Numbered from the stretch's first letter, positions 1-12,363 are shown. The stretch is 64,000 bases of DNA from Cunninghamia lanceolata (GCA_027924645.1 BSBN01000252.1:1488001-1552000), one strand, 5' to 3'. Notes: generated from the sequence alone by a model not told the origin. Program-made: numbers and translations.

Positions 1-107
1 TTCTTCCAAAATTCAAATCCACATCAATTGAATAAATTAATTTATCTTCAAAATCCTCATATCTACAATTAAATAATTTTCTTTATTTAATTAAATCAAA
101 ATGTTCT
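1..107. repeat. AT-rich flank interrupted by the LINE
   Basis: Very AT-rich sequence with no ORF. It resembles the sequence resuming at 7277: both carry similar strings such as ttcttccaaa and runs of taaataaatt, and both contain the 17-bp site duplicated around the LINE. I read it as the left half of an older repeat, possibly an LTR, that the LINE inserted into. The family is not identified. Confidence 0.4.
91..107. repeat. LINE target-site duplication, left copy
   Basis: 17 bp matching 7277-7293 with one difference (ttaaatcaaa then a/t then tgttct). It directly precedes the inferred 5' end of the LINE. Confidence 0.65.
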
Positions 108-142
108 AAATACTAAATACTTCGTTTCCTTTTCCTAAATTT

Positions 143-913
143 ATGGAATTCCATTCAATATTTGGGTTCTGGAAGCAACTAGTTATCTTTGAAAATCCTA
201 TGACTATGGAAAAGCCAGAGCTGTTTGATTCACAATGGGTTTGTGAGGATTCGGAAAAAGAAAAAATTTCAAGGGAAGATCTTCATTCTGTTAATCTTGG
301 GGAAGCATCTTTAAACCATTTAGTTAATTCCTCTGTTCTGGATGAGGGATAACTTTCTGTTAAGGATTTCTTAGAGGAGTGTTCATTTGAGTTTGATATT
401 GGTAGAAATGAAGATTTAGAAACACCTAATTTTTCTCACAATGATAGAGTAAAGAAGAATTTACTTTCAACTTTTAATAAGGAGGAAGATATCAACATCC
501 TAAATGGTTTCCAACAGGATGTTTCAAGTTTGGACAATTCTTCTTTCTCTGAGGAGGAAGCAAAAGCCTTTGTTGATAAGACCATTCAAAAAGTTGCTTC
601 TGATCTCATTGATGAACTTGCAGATGAAGTAATTGAAGAAGAATCTCATATAGCTGAAGGTATTTCTACTGTTAATAACATATCTGACTCAAATTTGGTA
701 AGTGATAATTAATTAAATTTGGGGCAATCGGACTTGAAGGTTTCACTAGGTGATGGGATTGGCAATGAGGTTTTTGACTTTGCTACAAAAATGTCTATTT
801 CCCAATCCTTAAGTCATGATTCTCCTACAAAATCTAGTTCTTTATCTCCTTCCAAGAGAGGTCGAAAACCAAAATCTTTTAAAACACAGGAAGAAATTAA
901 GGCTGGGTTGTAG
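143..913 (+). pseudogene. LINE ORF1 remnant (RNA-binding/Gag-like protein)
   Basis: One reading frame runs from the ATG to the stop at 911-913 but is broken by in-frame stops at 350-352 and 710-712. ORF1 proteins of plant L1 elements coat the element RNA. The visible product is acidic and Ser/Glu-rich, with no zinc knuckle. Close to the end lies a basic stretch KRGRKPKS that resembles an AT-hook; basic tails of this type are common just before ORF2 in plant LINEs. The coding-like sequence continues past 913 to about 970, where ORF2 begins. I take it as the C-terminal part of ORF1 with its N-terminal domain missing. Confidence 0.55.
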
Positions 914-969
914 GCTACCCTTGAAACCTATTTAAGATCAGGGAGAGTGAGAAACTCTCCCCGAGAACA

Positions 970-3900
970 ATGAAGATCCTATCTTGGAATGTTAGGGGCA
1001 TTAATGCCCCTAACAAAATATGCTTGGTAAAGCGTCAGATAGATTCTTCAAGTATGGACATCGTTTTGCTTCAAGAGTCAAAGTTATCCCAAACTCAAGC
1101 TGATATTATTTTCCCAAAATGGTACAAATGGAAGTTTCATCAATTTCCTTCTCAGGGGGCATCAGGAGGTCTAGTTATTCTTTGGGATAGTAAAAGTTGT
1201 GATGCAGACCTAATTTGTTCTACTCAAAACTTTTTATTGGTTAAAATGATTTCCCCATCATTAAACTTTTGGTTATTCAATGTTTATGGACCAATTTTGA
1301 CAAGTGAAAAAAAAAAGATGTTGGGATATTTTAACTGCACTTTTGGAAAATTTAGCAGGAGAAAAAAAAGTTATATTAAGGGGAAATTTTAATGCTATCA
1401 CTTGTTTATCAGAGAAATTAGGAGGTATTTGCCCTCCCCAGAGGGTAACTGATGATTTTAATGATTTTATTTCAGACAATGCATTGATTGATAGCCCTTT
1501 TTTAAATGGGAGTTTCACCTGGTCCAATAGGAGAAAGGATTTTCTAAATATTGCAGAAAGGTTGGATAGATTTTTGTTCTCTTCTGAATGGTGTCTTGAC
1601 TCTAAAATTTTTGGTACCTCTGTCCTTCCTTTCTCTCATCAGATCATTTCCCCATTTCTCTTCACTTGGATTTGGATATGACTAGAAAGAAATTTAGATC
1701 TTCTTTTAAGTTTCAAGCTATGTGGTTTAGAGATAATAGCTTCTTACCCTTGCTGGAATCTTGGTGGAAGAGTGCCCCTTTTGTGAAAGGTTCTCGCATG
1801 TTTTGGCTTAATGAGAAATTGAAATTTATAAGAGGAACAATTAAGGAATGGAATAAATTTTCGTTTGGTAACATTTTTTCTCAAAAGGTAGCTCTGCAAT
1901 CACAATTAGAATAGATGAATGAAGCCATTATAAGAAAGGGCATGGATATTACATCCTTTGAATATGTAAAACCTCTCCAATCTAAATTAGAGGAAGTTTT
2001 AGCTCGAGAAGAAATCTTTTGGAGACAGAAATCAAGGGAGACTTGGTTGAGAGAAGGAGATTGAAATACAAAATTCTTCCATGTATCGGCTATGGTAAGA
2101 AGACATAAGAATTCTATTTATGAAATTAAAGACTCTATGGGAAATAGTTTGCAAGATGATGTTCTTATTCAAAAAGGAGTTAATTTCTTTCAGAAGCTCC
2201 TTTCTAAAGAAAATATTACGGTCCCCATTTCGACTGTGCAAGAAGTTATAAACCATATTCCTACTTTGATTTCACAAGAAGATAATTTGGAATTATTGAA
2301 ACAATTTTCTTTAGAAGAAATTAAGGAAGTGGTTTTTTCTTTAGATCCAGACAAATCTCCTGGTCCAGATGGCTTTACCCCTCTTTTCTTTTAAAAATGT
2401 TGGGACTTTGTAGGTAAGGATGTATGGTTAGCAGTAGAAGAAGCTCGTAGAAATTGAACTATTTTGAAAGAGATTAATTCTACCTTCATTGCTTTGATCC
2501 CTAAAGTAGCTACTCCCTCCTCTTTTGTTGATTTCAGACCCATTTCTCTTTGTAATACTTTATATAAAATTATCTCTAAAGCAATTACTTTAAGACTTGC
2601 TATTTTTATTCCAAAAATTGTATCAGATGAGCAAGGAGGTTTTGTTCCAGGTAAGGAAACATCTGAAGGTGCTCTGGTGGCTCATGAGGTTTTACATTTA
2701 ATTCATCAACATAAACTTCCTACCATGTTGGTTAAATTGGATATGTTAAAAGCATATGATAGAATGTCTTGGGACTTTTTGTTTCAAGTTCTTCTTAAGT
2801 TTGGATTTTCATCTAAATGGTGTAAGTGGATTTTATCTTGTATTTCTGGTGTAAGTTTTTTAGTTCTGATTAATGGTTCTCAATCTAAATTCTTTAAGTC
2901 CTCTCAAGGGATAAGGCAAGGTGATCCTTTGTCCCCTTTCCTTTTCATAATAATGGCTAAAGGTTTGAGCAGATTGATTATGACACAAAACTCCTTGGGT
3001 AATTGGAAGGGAATTAAAATTCCTAGAGTTCCCTTTGCTATTACTCATACTTTGTTTGCATATGATACTTTATTGTTTGGGCATCCTGTGATGTTAGAAG
3101 CTAAAATCATGAAGGATGTAATTTCTAAGTATTGTTTAGTTTTGGGTCAGAAAGTGAATTAGGACAAATCTAAAATTTTCTTCTTTTTTTCAACTCCTTT
3201 AGTGCAAGAAAGGATTGCAAAATTTCTGGGTTTCCAAGTGGATGCCCTTCCTTCAAGATATTTGGGAATTCCTCTTTTCTTGGGATCAATTAAAAACATC
3301 TTTTGGGATAAACTTATTACAAGTATCAAATCTAAAATTTCTTCATGGAAAGGTAAATGGTTAACATTGGCTAGAAAAATTCTTATGATTAAAACAGTTT
3401 TATCAGCAGTGCTTGTTTATATGCTTTCAGTGCTTATGGTTCCCAAGTCTATCCTTTCTTGCCTTGTGAATATTTTGAGAAATTTTTTGTGGAATGGCTC
3501 TAATCTGAATGGGAAAAAGATCCCTTTAATTTCTTGGGACAAAATTTGTATTCCAAAGCAGAAAGGAGGAACTGGGACTCATAACATTGAAGCCCACAAT
3601 AAGACTCTTGGAGCCAAATTGGTTTGGAATTTATATGAAAAGCCAGAATCCAAATGGGGAAAAATTAAGTTTGCTAAATATTTAGATTCATTTTCTCCTG
3701 AAAGAATCTTTACTATTCTTAATCCAAAGGCGGGTTCTCATATTTGGAATTTTCTGATAAAATGTAGAGAGGTGATATCCCCTTTTCTATCCTGGGTTAT
3801 TCATGATGGAAATTCTGCTCTCTTTTGGGATGATTCTTGGAATAATCATCAACCTTTGTCTAAAATAGAAGGTCTTCAAGAAATTAAGCTATTTTGAGTC

Positions 3901-5235
3901 AAGCTTGGGGAGTAAAAGTTAAAGATTATATTGAAATTGACTATAATTCGGATATTAATAAAACTGTGTGGAGAAATTTTGATGATTTTCTGATTCCTCA
4001 AGAGCAAAAGGTTTTGCTTAATAATATCTTGAAGGAAAGAAGAATTTTTATTTTAGGAGAAAAGGATAAACTTATATGGGTCCCCTCAAAGTCTGGGCAT
4101 TATTCAGTTAAGCAAGGATATCTAAGTATCATTAGTAAGGAGTCTAATTTAGTTATTAATTGGCCTTATAAGCTTTGTTGGAGTGGTCCATGTCTGCCTA
4201 AAGCAGGATCTTTTGCCTGGTTAGCCCTGAATTATAGAATCCTTACTAGTGATAGGTTAGCCAGGCTTGGGGTTGCTAACCCGTTCTTATGTCCTCTTTG
4301 TTCTGAAGTTGAGAAAACAGTGGATCACTTATTGCTGAATTGTAATTTTTCTTCAAAAGTCTGGTGTTGGCTCCTATCAAAATTGTTTTGGCAAGGCCCC
4401 CTTCCTTTCTCTCCTTCAAGTTTTTCAAACCTGGCCCATCTTATTCACAAATTCTACCTTTTCTGCACTATGGTTGGTCTCGCCGAGTATTGTTATTTGG
4501 TCCCTGTGGCTTGAAAGAAATACTAGAATTTTATAAAAAATTAATAATCCCTTTGATGTAGTTATTGGTAAAACTGAGAAAATGATTTCAGAAGTAGTCT
4601 CAGCCTCACTAATTTCCAGAAAGGCAGGTTCTTTAGTTTTTACATTGTGGGATGATCTGATGTTAAAAAGTTGGAAACTATTAAATTTGTCTGATTCAAA
4701 TTATTTTAGTGTTGATCTCAAGTTTGATAGGTCCTCTATCAAATGGATTCCACCACCTGTATCTTTTATAAAACTTAACTTTGACGGAGCAAGCAGAGGT
4801 AATCCTGGTATTTCTAGTGCTGGCTGTGTTCTGAGAGATCATAATGGTTTAATTCTAAGAGCTTTGTCAGTAAAGCTTGGTATATGCACAAACAATGAGG
4901 TAGAGGCATTAGCATTAATAGCTGGTCTAAACTTAGCTATAAAATGTGGCATTACAAATCTTATAGTGGAAGGGGATTCCTTAAATATTATAAGAGCTTT
5001 TTCTGTTAAGTCTTCTCCCAGCTAGAAAATTGATTATATTTTAAAATTTGGAAGGAATCTACTGGATCACTTCCAAACTTTTAAAATAGTCCATACAGGG
5101 AAGGCAACTTATTAGTAGATTTTTTTGGCTAACTTTGCTTTTTGCACTAATGGCTCCTCTAAGGAATGGGACTCTAATTCTTTTTTGTTGATCCCCGGAG
5201 TAAGCAACATCTTGGCTAAGGAAAGTCATAACTAA
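970..5235 (+). pseudogene. LINE ORF2 remnant: endonuclease, reverse transcriptase, zinc-binding domain, RNase H
   Basis: Starts MKILSWNVRGINAP, the classic N-terminus of plant L1 apurinic-like endonuclease. The reading moves to the next frame at a run of ten A (1307-1316), returns near 1670, shifts near 3894 and again near 4515-4580, and several in-frame stops intervene (for example 2392-2394 and 3160-3162). The endonuclease motif GDFN is GNFN. In the reverse transcriptase (about 2330-3150) SPGPDG, SIRQGDPLSP-like and polymerase motifs are clear, but the catalytic FADD is FAYD. A zf-RVT-like segment (CPLCSEVEKTVDHLLLNC) lies near 4290-4350. The RNase H begins near 4775 with NFDGASRGNPG, and its last part is broken by stops near 5113. 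The protein would nick DNA and copy element RNA; this copy cannot. Confidence 0.85.
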
Positions 5236-5860
5236 TTTGTTTAGCTTGTGATGCAATTTTTTAGTGGAATTTTTTGTTTGTTAAAAGTTAGAACCATCTC
5301 TACTGTGTGGCTTCTTCCGTTCTGACAACTGACGTTGCTTTGTGTTTTGAGGAGATCTTCATCTAGTGTGTAGTAATTTGGTTTATTTCTTGTTTGAAAG
5401 GTGGCAACTCTCGCACAATGGTAAATCTGACAGGAATGATTTCATTCATTGATTTGGATGTTATTTTTGCCTATTCTCTTGTTTTTGGGCATGATATATG
5501 CAATCTTTTGCAAGTCTTATTCCTGCTCAGTTCTCTCTTTTTATCTGGGAAAATTTAAAGGTTTAAAGCATTGTAATCTAGTATGGGCTCTGCTCATCGA
5601 AACAACAGATTTTTGTTGCCTATCTGGAATTGGGAACAAAACAGAGGGCTTATTGTTCAAACATCTTTAACACCCTTTCGCAAGGTCCAATCAATTTCAA
5701 AATATATTCATTATCCTTCATCGGCAAAACATACACTATCGGTGAGTACAAACTCTACTTTTCTGACATAACGATCGCCTCATTGTTGACTCCTTCGAAC
5801 CCTTCGCTGTGACTTTCTCCCATCGGTAAAACTCTTCCCTTGTCTTCCGATAACACATCT
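5236..5860 (+). other. LINE 3' region, non-coding part
   Basis: Follows the RNase H remnant. I see no supported ORF. From about 5690 the sequence becomes rich in cggta/tcgg-type words that lead into the tandem duplication at 5861. Confidence 0.4.
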
Positions 5861-6358
5861 CATACCGAAATTCATAACTCTAAACTTCGCCTTCGGCAAG
5901 ATTACCTCTATCGGCACTGACTCCACACCTTTTGCCGATATGCCGATAACTAATCCCTCGGTGACACTTAATGTTTGTCACCCCGATCGGTGAGGATACA
6001 GACTGTCAGCTCAACACTACTTCATTCACCCGATGGTTCTTCTCACACTGATGCCTCCTACTTCGCATATACATTACTCGACTTGCTATAGCCGGTAACC
6101 CAATGTTCTCATACCAAAATGTATAACTCTAAACTTCACCTTCGACAAGATTGCCTCTATCGGCACTGACTCCACTCCTTCCACCGATACGCCGATAACT
6201 AATCCCTCGATGACACTTAATGTTTGTCACCCCGATCGGTGAGGATACATACTGTCGGCTCAACACAACTTCATTCACCTGATGGTTCTTCTCACACCTA
6301 TGTCTTCTACTTCGCCTATACATTACTCGACTTGCTATAGCCGGTTACCCAGTGTATC
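5861..6358 (+). repeat. Tandem duplication, 249-bp unit, two copies
   Basis: Copy one is 5861-6109 and copy two 6110-6358; matching words are offset by exactly 249 bp at both ends (cataccgaaa versus cataccaaaa, and gccggtaaccc versus gccggttaccc). The copies differ at scattered positions, so the duplication is not very recent. It lies inside the LINE 3' region. Confidence 0.85.
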
Positions 6359-6371
6359 TCCAACCCGACTT

Positions 6372-6971
6372 CACAGTTTCCACCAGTCATTCTTTGTATC
6401 TAATACCACTTATGATGATCTTGGTTTTCTTAATCTGAATTCTATGCAGGAAGTTTTTAAGATATATGAGGATGCTGTCGAAAGGGCTATCACCCAGGTT
6501 TGTGATTTGCATATTTTACACTCTTCTAGGTCTAACTATCCGTCTCAAGCAGTATCGCATTTTCTTTCTAATGCTATGGATCTTTTGCAAAGTTTTGATT
6601 TGGTAAGGAATTTGGGTCTTATGTTTGTTCAAAATGCTCTTTTTCTATAGAGACTTTTAATGATGTTATAGAGGATTATGATTTACACTCGGGTACTACT
6701 CTTTTGGGAGGTTTATTTGTCCGCAGGGTTCTCTTCCGCCGCCTTTCACTGTCTTCTCAATGTATTCTTGCATGGCCTCCAAAACAATTGTGTCTTGTCT
6801 TTCTAGAATTCTACTCATTGCCACAAGTGGGAATTGGGAAGGAAATTGGCATATGATGCTACATAATTATTTAATGCTTGGAATTTCCTTCTGCATTTTG
6901 TTCCTCCTCCTCTTCAGCCAACAGAAGAAGAGGCTCGTGATCTGCAGGGTTTTCTTGTTGAAGATTTGTAA
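6372..6971 (+). pseudogene. Unrecognised decayed ORF in the LINE 3' region
   Basis: Coding-like sequence continues for about 200 codons across at least two frames. The first part includes the residues TTYDDLGFLNLNSMQEVF and ends at a stop (6648-6650). After a frameshift the reading resumes as ETFNDVIEDYDLHSGTTLL, and it ends in another frame with PPPLQPTEEEARDLQGFL and a stop at about 6969-6971. Residue composition and the smooth frame hand-over suggest an old gene rather than chance. I do not recognise a family. It lies between the RNase H remnant and the LINE 3' end, so it could be a third LINE ORF or captured sequence. Confidence 0.4.
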
Positions 6972-7253
6972 GAGGACAATTAATATTTTTGTGTTTTGAA
7001 GAAAGCTTGAGTTTTGTTATCTGTCGATTTTATTAGTGGCTATCTTGTAATAGTGTTGTTTTCACATAGCATTAATCCCGTAAGGTTCTGAGCCACAAAC
7101 TTTTTTGGGTTGACTCATCCTTTTGAGTTGTTCTTGTATTGTATTTACTTAAAAAAGCTACAACCAGAGGTTTTTATTGCCGATTCTTTCCTACCAGTAT
7201 GCCTTATTGAATCTGGCATTTTGTAAATTTTATTATATAATTAATATAATTTT

Positions 7254-7278
7254 AGTGGCTTTGCCACTTTTTTTTTTT
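7254..7278 (+). other. LINE 3'-terminal hairpin and T tract
   Basis: AGTGGC, loop TTT, GCCACT, then eleven T. This is the last sequence before the right target duplication. In some LINEs a 3' stem-loop is what the reverse transcriptase recognises, so it may have served that role here; that is inference. Confidence 0.55.
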
Positions 7279-7293
7279 AAATCAAATTGTTCT
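7277..7293. repeat. LINE target-site duplication, right copy
   Basis: Matches 91-107 with one difference. Its first two T overlap the end of the T tract, so the exact boundary is uncertain by two bases. Confidence 0.65.
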
Positions 7294-9390
7294 TCCAAAT
7301 TTAAATAAATCATGCAAATTTATTTAAAGTTGACTCAATCGTCTAAAAATAAATAAAATCAAGTATTTTATTTATAATCTTCATATCTTATCTATTCTTC
7401 AAAATCATGCACAATCAATTAAATAAATTTATTTATTTAATTTCAATTATCTTTCCAATTCCTCTAAAAATATCATGTTAACTCATGTGCACAATCAGTC
7501 TTATTTCTAGAACTCCAAAAAAGGCAAATCTAAAGTTCAGTTAATTGGCTTTAATTTATCTTACTTTCATCAACTCATGAATTAGAAAAAAAAGCATTCT
7601 AATTTATGAAATCAAATCTATCTTTATCAAAAAAGCAATTATCTTAATAAAAATACCTTTTTGGAGTGACACATGTCATGTGCACATTCACAATGAGTTA
7701 TTTGATTTATCTCAACCATCCATTCTATGGATTTATTTCATCTATTGATCAACCATGTTTGAAACCTATATAAACCCCCCTCATCTCATAACAAATCCTC
7801 TTCGATCATTAAGCCTTTTGATCCTCTTCGATCATTTATTCTCAGGCATCCTTTATTGCGTATTGAGCATTCATCGCATCATTGAGCACCCTTGAGCACT
7901 TTGAGCACAAGCACAATCTACATCCGCTTGTTGCAAACATGGTTTCACAATTTGAAGAGCAATCCACATTCAACCAAAAGATCCAAACAATCTAGGTGAT
8001 AACTTCTTTGTTCGTAATTTGATTTATTCATTGATTTGGTTATTGCTTAGAGAGATCTTTTGATGTAATGGGTAATTGAGTTGTTATTATCATTACTTTG
8101 TGATCTTATCATTCAACCTCTTGATTTTTCCTGTACACAAATGCATAAAGATGGTGGTCTTTCAACTTGGCACAATCATATAATATACAGCTAATGAAGA
8201 TGTTTAACAATCCACACAACTTTCAGTCATTAAAATCTAGCAAAGGAATACAGACCACAATGAGTAGTGGTAAGAGAGTTGATGAAGGCACAAACCTTAG
8301 GAAAATAATGAGGTTGCAGATCTGTTAGTGAACAACACTTTCAAAGGGTAGTATACATTTGCTACAAGAACAATTAGCACAAAAGGCAGTGATCTTCCAA
8401 AACTGTGATAGCATTGGGACAACAATCCATCAGCAAAAGCAACCACAAGGCATGTTAACAGTCACATGAAGATATAATGCACCAACTGGACAGTCAAATG
8501 ATGAAGACCAAGGCTATTTCTATATTTCTCAGTCAACAAAGTTGTAATTCATGCCATGCCATGATGATATCATTACAAAAATGAAAAGATACAGTAACCA
8601 TGCCATTTCATCATTACAAAAATGAAAAGATACAGTAACCATACCATTTCATCATTACAGAAATGAAAAGATACTGTAACCATGTCATTTCATTCATAAG
8701 GACCTTCAACACTTAATGCATTATGGACAGTCAAGCAATGCCTAGTGAAAACTTCAACAGAGGAAACGAATAGCACTATCCTTTAAGAGTATTGTTTAGG
8801 TTGTCTAAGGAACAATCAACATGGTAGTTAAGGAAATACAACCACTGATGGAGTCATAAAGCAGTCCTCCAAAACTTTGTTGAAAGGAGCATTTATCTTT
8901 TCTCAAAATGAGTATGCAGAGCCACAGGGATAAAACCCTAGCTAGGGTTTACATGACAAGCAACAACATTCCTTAAAAGAGAAATAGTGCCAGATTTCTT
9001 TGTCAATATTTTTCATCATAAAGAAATAGGTATATTCCACGAGACAATCAGAAAAGATGTAGAGAACAACAATATCTCCAAGTTTTCATCATAATATAAG
9101 CTAAAACTATAGCAGAAAATGTAAGAGCACACAGAGATAGAAAGCCCTTCTCATGCCTTTTCACAAGAAATATACAAACAACAATGAAGTAAAGAAGATT
9201 TTTCATCATTTTTTGTTGCATAAAGACATATTAAAGTGAAGGAGTATCTTACAAAGGAAAGAAAATGAGCAGATAGCTCAATATCAACAACCAGAGAGTC
9301 TCTAATAGCCTTCAAACCAGCTACATTGAAGCCTTCAAACCCTAGCTTGGTGGCGCAGCTCCAGCAGAGAATCTGAAAGATGGAATGAGG
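7294..9390. other. No gene; old repeat, possibly LTR with a TATA-like site
   Basis: Continues the AT-rich sequence of positions 1-107. A good TATA-like string (ctatataaac) lies at 7766-7775, followed by C-rich sequence and a downstream stretch with repeated words gagcac and cttcgatcatt, as in LTR R/U5 regions. A very short ORF starts at about 7939 (18 codons) and is not convincing. From 8100 to 9390 I see no coding sequence apart from the short tandem repeat at 8571. The left LTR of the copia element begins at 9396. Confidence 0.35.
8571..8693. repeat. Tandem repeat, 41-bp unit, three copies
   Basis: Units start at 8571, 8612 and 8653 with the words cattacaaaaatgaaaaga and acagtaacca. The copies abut with no unique spacers. 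Confidence 0.85.
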
Positions 9391-9395
9391 AAATG

Positions 9396-10362
9396 TGATG
9401 TAATCAAGGTAGGAGGGTCCGGTGAGGGACTGTCCAACCTTGCAGCCTTATCCAAAAAACACAATGATCATAATAGATATGTAACGGAAGCTAACAGCTA
9501 AACAACAGAAAGATAAAAGATATTCAAGAACACATAACACAAGATGTATCTAGGGAAAATCCTAACAGGGAAAAACCCAGCCTTCAAAGCTCATTCTTCA
9601 TATAGTATACTTCAAATTGAATTACACATGCCTCAAGGGCTTTACAGATACTAGGTCATAGCCCAGGGATTAAAAAAGATTCATACAACAATATTATTTC
9701 ATGATTTCTTTCTTCTACAACTCAATTCTCTGCTCTATAACTCATTTTGCTTCCTGCTCTGCCTTCTACTCTGTTATGCTACTCCTCTGGATCAAAACAA
9801 CATCAGATCTTGCTTCATATCTTCATGTTATTGATCATTGCCTAGAAATAATCCTTTATCTCTTATTTATATCATCTACAAGCTTTCAAATCATCACCAG
9901 GTTGGCCTAATTGCGATGGCTAGCTTATGTAACGTGTACACAAAATGGGTCGGGCCTAAACCTAAGGCACACGCTCCACAAATGCATAGAACTTCGTGTG
10001 GATCTCACTGAAGGTTAGCCAAGTCCTAAACTTCATCGAACAATTCTTCTTTTTGCTCCACAAGTCATGGATTTGCTCCGCAAGCTGATTTAGACTCCAC
10101 TGAACACAATCGGCTCTGTTATGTGAAAACAGGTAAAACAGGTAATCTTCTGATAGCGATATCTTTCTGGAATCAAACCCAAATGATCTAAATTTCAAAT
10201 ATGATGAATATGATGATGTCTAGATGTTAAGTCCAAATCCGCAACCTCTAATATTCAAATGCGGTAAAGTGCATAATTCTCCAAGGTCGCTCTCTCTGCA
10301 ATCTGTAACTTCACTGTCAACTGTCTCCATTGTTCTAAATGCTTCTAGGTGCTCCTGCATCA
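9396..10362 (-). repeat. 3' LTR of the minus-strand copia element
   Basis: 967 bp, begins tgatgtaatc and ends gcatca. Same length as its partner at 12378-13344, with scattered substitutions. Flanked on the left by TSD aaatg. Confidence 0.9.
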
Positions 10363-11101
10363 GACTCTCGGTGTTATTTGAAAAGTGTGCCTCTTCACTT
10401 TGGTCTGTATTATGTCAAATTCAATGTGATCCCTTAGGATAGGTTCAGCAGTATGTTTTCAGGTACTTGCAACTACCTCAAGGTCGGTGGTCTGTTCAAG
10501 TCTACCCTGCAAAACTGTCTCAAAAATAATCTAGTTTCGACGATCTACTTGCAAGCCTTGCACTACCTCAATGGTTGGCGGTCTGAGAAAGTCTTCTCCG
10601 CAAGTTGCCTCAAACTCTATGTCTGTTTCAATCAATTAAGAGTTAATCAATACCTATATGCATCCTCTGAAACAATCAAGTTACTTTCTGATCCAATCAA
10701 TACACTTTCTAAACTTCTCTACAACACTTTCCAATCCTGATCTCAAATACAATTTCTCTCACACCTCAGAATCTTACATTTTCTGCTCTGCATATATTGC
10801 TTCAATACTTTTCTCTGCTTCTTTATCCATGTTTCCTTTACTTCGGTACAAAAACTTTCTCCTTCGGTAGAATATCTTGTCATTCCCTCTACCACATGAA
10901 CTTCTCTTTTCTGTTATGCCCTACACTTGTCCACACAAACTTTCTCTTGTATTGTTTCCTTTGTTCTATAACACAAATCTCCTTAAGATCAATGCTTCTC
11001 CTTCTTCTAGTTTCTCTATCAAATTTGATGTCTCAAAAGATTCTCCTTTGCATAAAATATCTCTATATCAACATGCTCTTCTTCTTCTGCACAAACTATC
11101 T

Positions 11102-12340
11102 CTAAATTATGTATTGCTTCTCCTTCATTAGCTCCTTTGGTAATAGGTTCTTGATGACTTTCATTGCTTGATTCTTTTCTCCTCCAAACTTGAAATAGGT
11201 TCTTCTAAATGGTCTTCTATCAAATCCTCTTACATCTCTTATGTATCCTTCATTGTGATAAGACTTGTGACTCTTGTCATTTCTCCCTTTGTAGAATGAA
11301 TTACGATCCTCATTATGCTTCGCATAAGGTCTTCTTTCTATGCATCCTAATCCATCACATGAATACTTCAGTCTATACCTCCCTCTGATCATACAAGTAA
11401 TGTGTTTCCATTCCTATCCATCAATCCATCCATAATTCTTCTGTATACAACCTACCATAGGTTTTCTCCTCCTCATTTTATTCCAACACATCCTCTTAGA
11501 ATGATTCCCCAATCCACAAAACCTACAAGGATGTAGATCCCAACACAATTATTTTTAATATCCATGTCTATTACAATATGAACAATACATACCTCTTCTT
11601 CCCTGATTTGATTTGTTTGAATTTGCCATAACATCCTTACCTCTGTCATATCCAACGCCTTCACTTCTTGATCTAATTACTGGTTCAATAGGTTCTGTAA
11701 TTCCTTGCTGATGCCTTCCCAATCCTTATCCTTCAAATCCCATTCTTTGCATGATTTTGAAACCAATACCATCACCAACAACTCCAGGTTCTACCACACT
11801 ATCATCTTTAATTTCACTTTCTAAAGGAACTTCTACATCATCACACAAATCATTAGTATCACAAGAAACATCACACTATTCAATTCTTCCAAACTATCTT
11901 TTAGATCTTTGTTCCTCTGTTCAACCTTATAAAACAACTTAAATCCTTCTTCTAGTTTTGCAAATTTCTTCTCAACATCCTCAAACAATTTCATCTCTAC
12001 TTCTAGGTCTTCATTTCTGCTCTTTACATCTTCCAGTTCTTCTTCAAGGGCATCAAACTTGTCTACTCCTAGATCTTTCATCTTCTCCAATAATTATGCA
12101 TTATACTTCCAGATTTCACACAGTTCATCTTCCAAAATATCTTTTCTGCATATTAGGGTTTCATTTTCTTTCTTCATCCTCTTTCCAATCTTCCCCATCT
12201 GAAACAAACTAGATAAACAACTAAATTTGAAAAGATTACCAAATATTCCTTGCCTTGACCTTCTTCAGTGATGACACTTGTTACTTCTAGGGTTTCATAC
12301 AACACTTTATCAGATTTGCCACCTTCTAACAGATTCGCAA
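11102..12340 (-). pseudogene. Decayed gag of the non-autonomous copia element
   Basis: Minus-strand coding-like segments run from about 12340 down to 11102 in several frames. Between about 12090 and 11860 the product is rich in Glu, Lys and Leu (for example DALEEELEDVKSRNEDLE) and should form a coiled coil. At 11486-11527 there is a perfect CX2CX4HX4C zinc knuckle, CRFCGLGNHSKRMC, preceded by a second imperfect one. These are features of retrotransposon Gag, which packages element RNA. Stops and frameshifts between segments show it is not expressed intact. The longest upstream frame starts inside the LTR, so the true start codon is uncertain. Confidence 0.65.
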
Positions 12341-12363
12341 CCAACCCAACAGATTTGAAACCA

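Larger units (their letters stand above)
108..7276 (+). mobile_element. L1-type LINE (non-LTR retrotransposon), decayed
   Basis: The element carries a decayed ORF1, an ORF2 with endonuclease, reverse transcriptase, zinc-binding and RNase H domains in the usual plant L1 order, then a roughly 2 kb 3' region. The ends are set by a 17-bp direct repeat (91-107 and 7277-7293, one mismatch), the kind of target duplication made by target-primed reverse transcription. The 3' end is a 6-bp-stem hairpin followed by an 11-T tract rather than the poly(A) usual for L1 elements. ORF1 is short and lacks the DUF4283 and zinc-knuckle regions usual in plant L1 elements, so the copy may be 5'-truncated. Many stops, frameshifts and lost catalytic residues show it is dead. 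Confidence 0.8.

Noticed and set aside
7254..7278. Bacterial-type intrinsic terminator
   Set aside because: Context is the 3' end of a plant LINE; the T tract abuts a target duplication.
8571..8693. Possible CRISPR-like array
   Set aside because: Units abut with no spacers, and the genome is plant nuclear.
10224..11131. Several plus-strand ORFs rich in Leu, Phe and Ser
   Set aside because: They lie in the LTR and interior of a minus-strand copia element and have hydrophobic, low-complexity composition typical of antisense frames.
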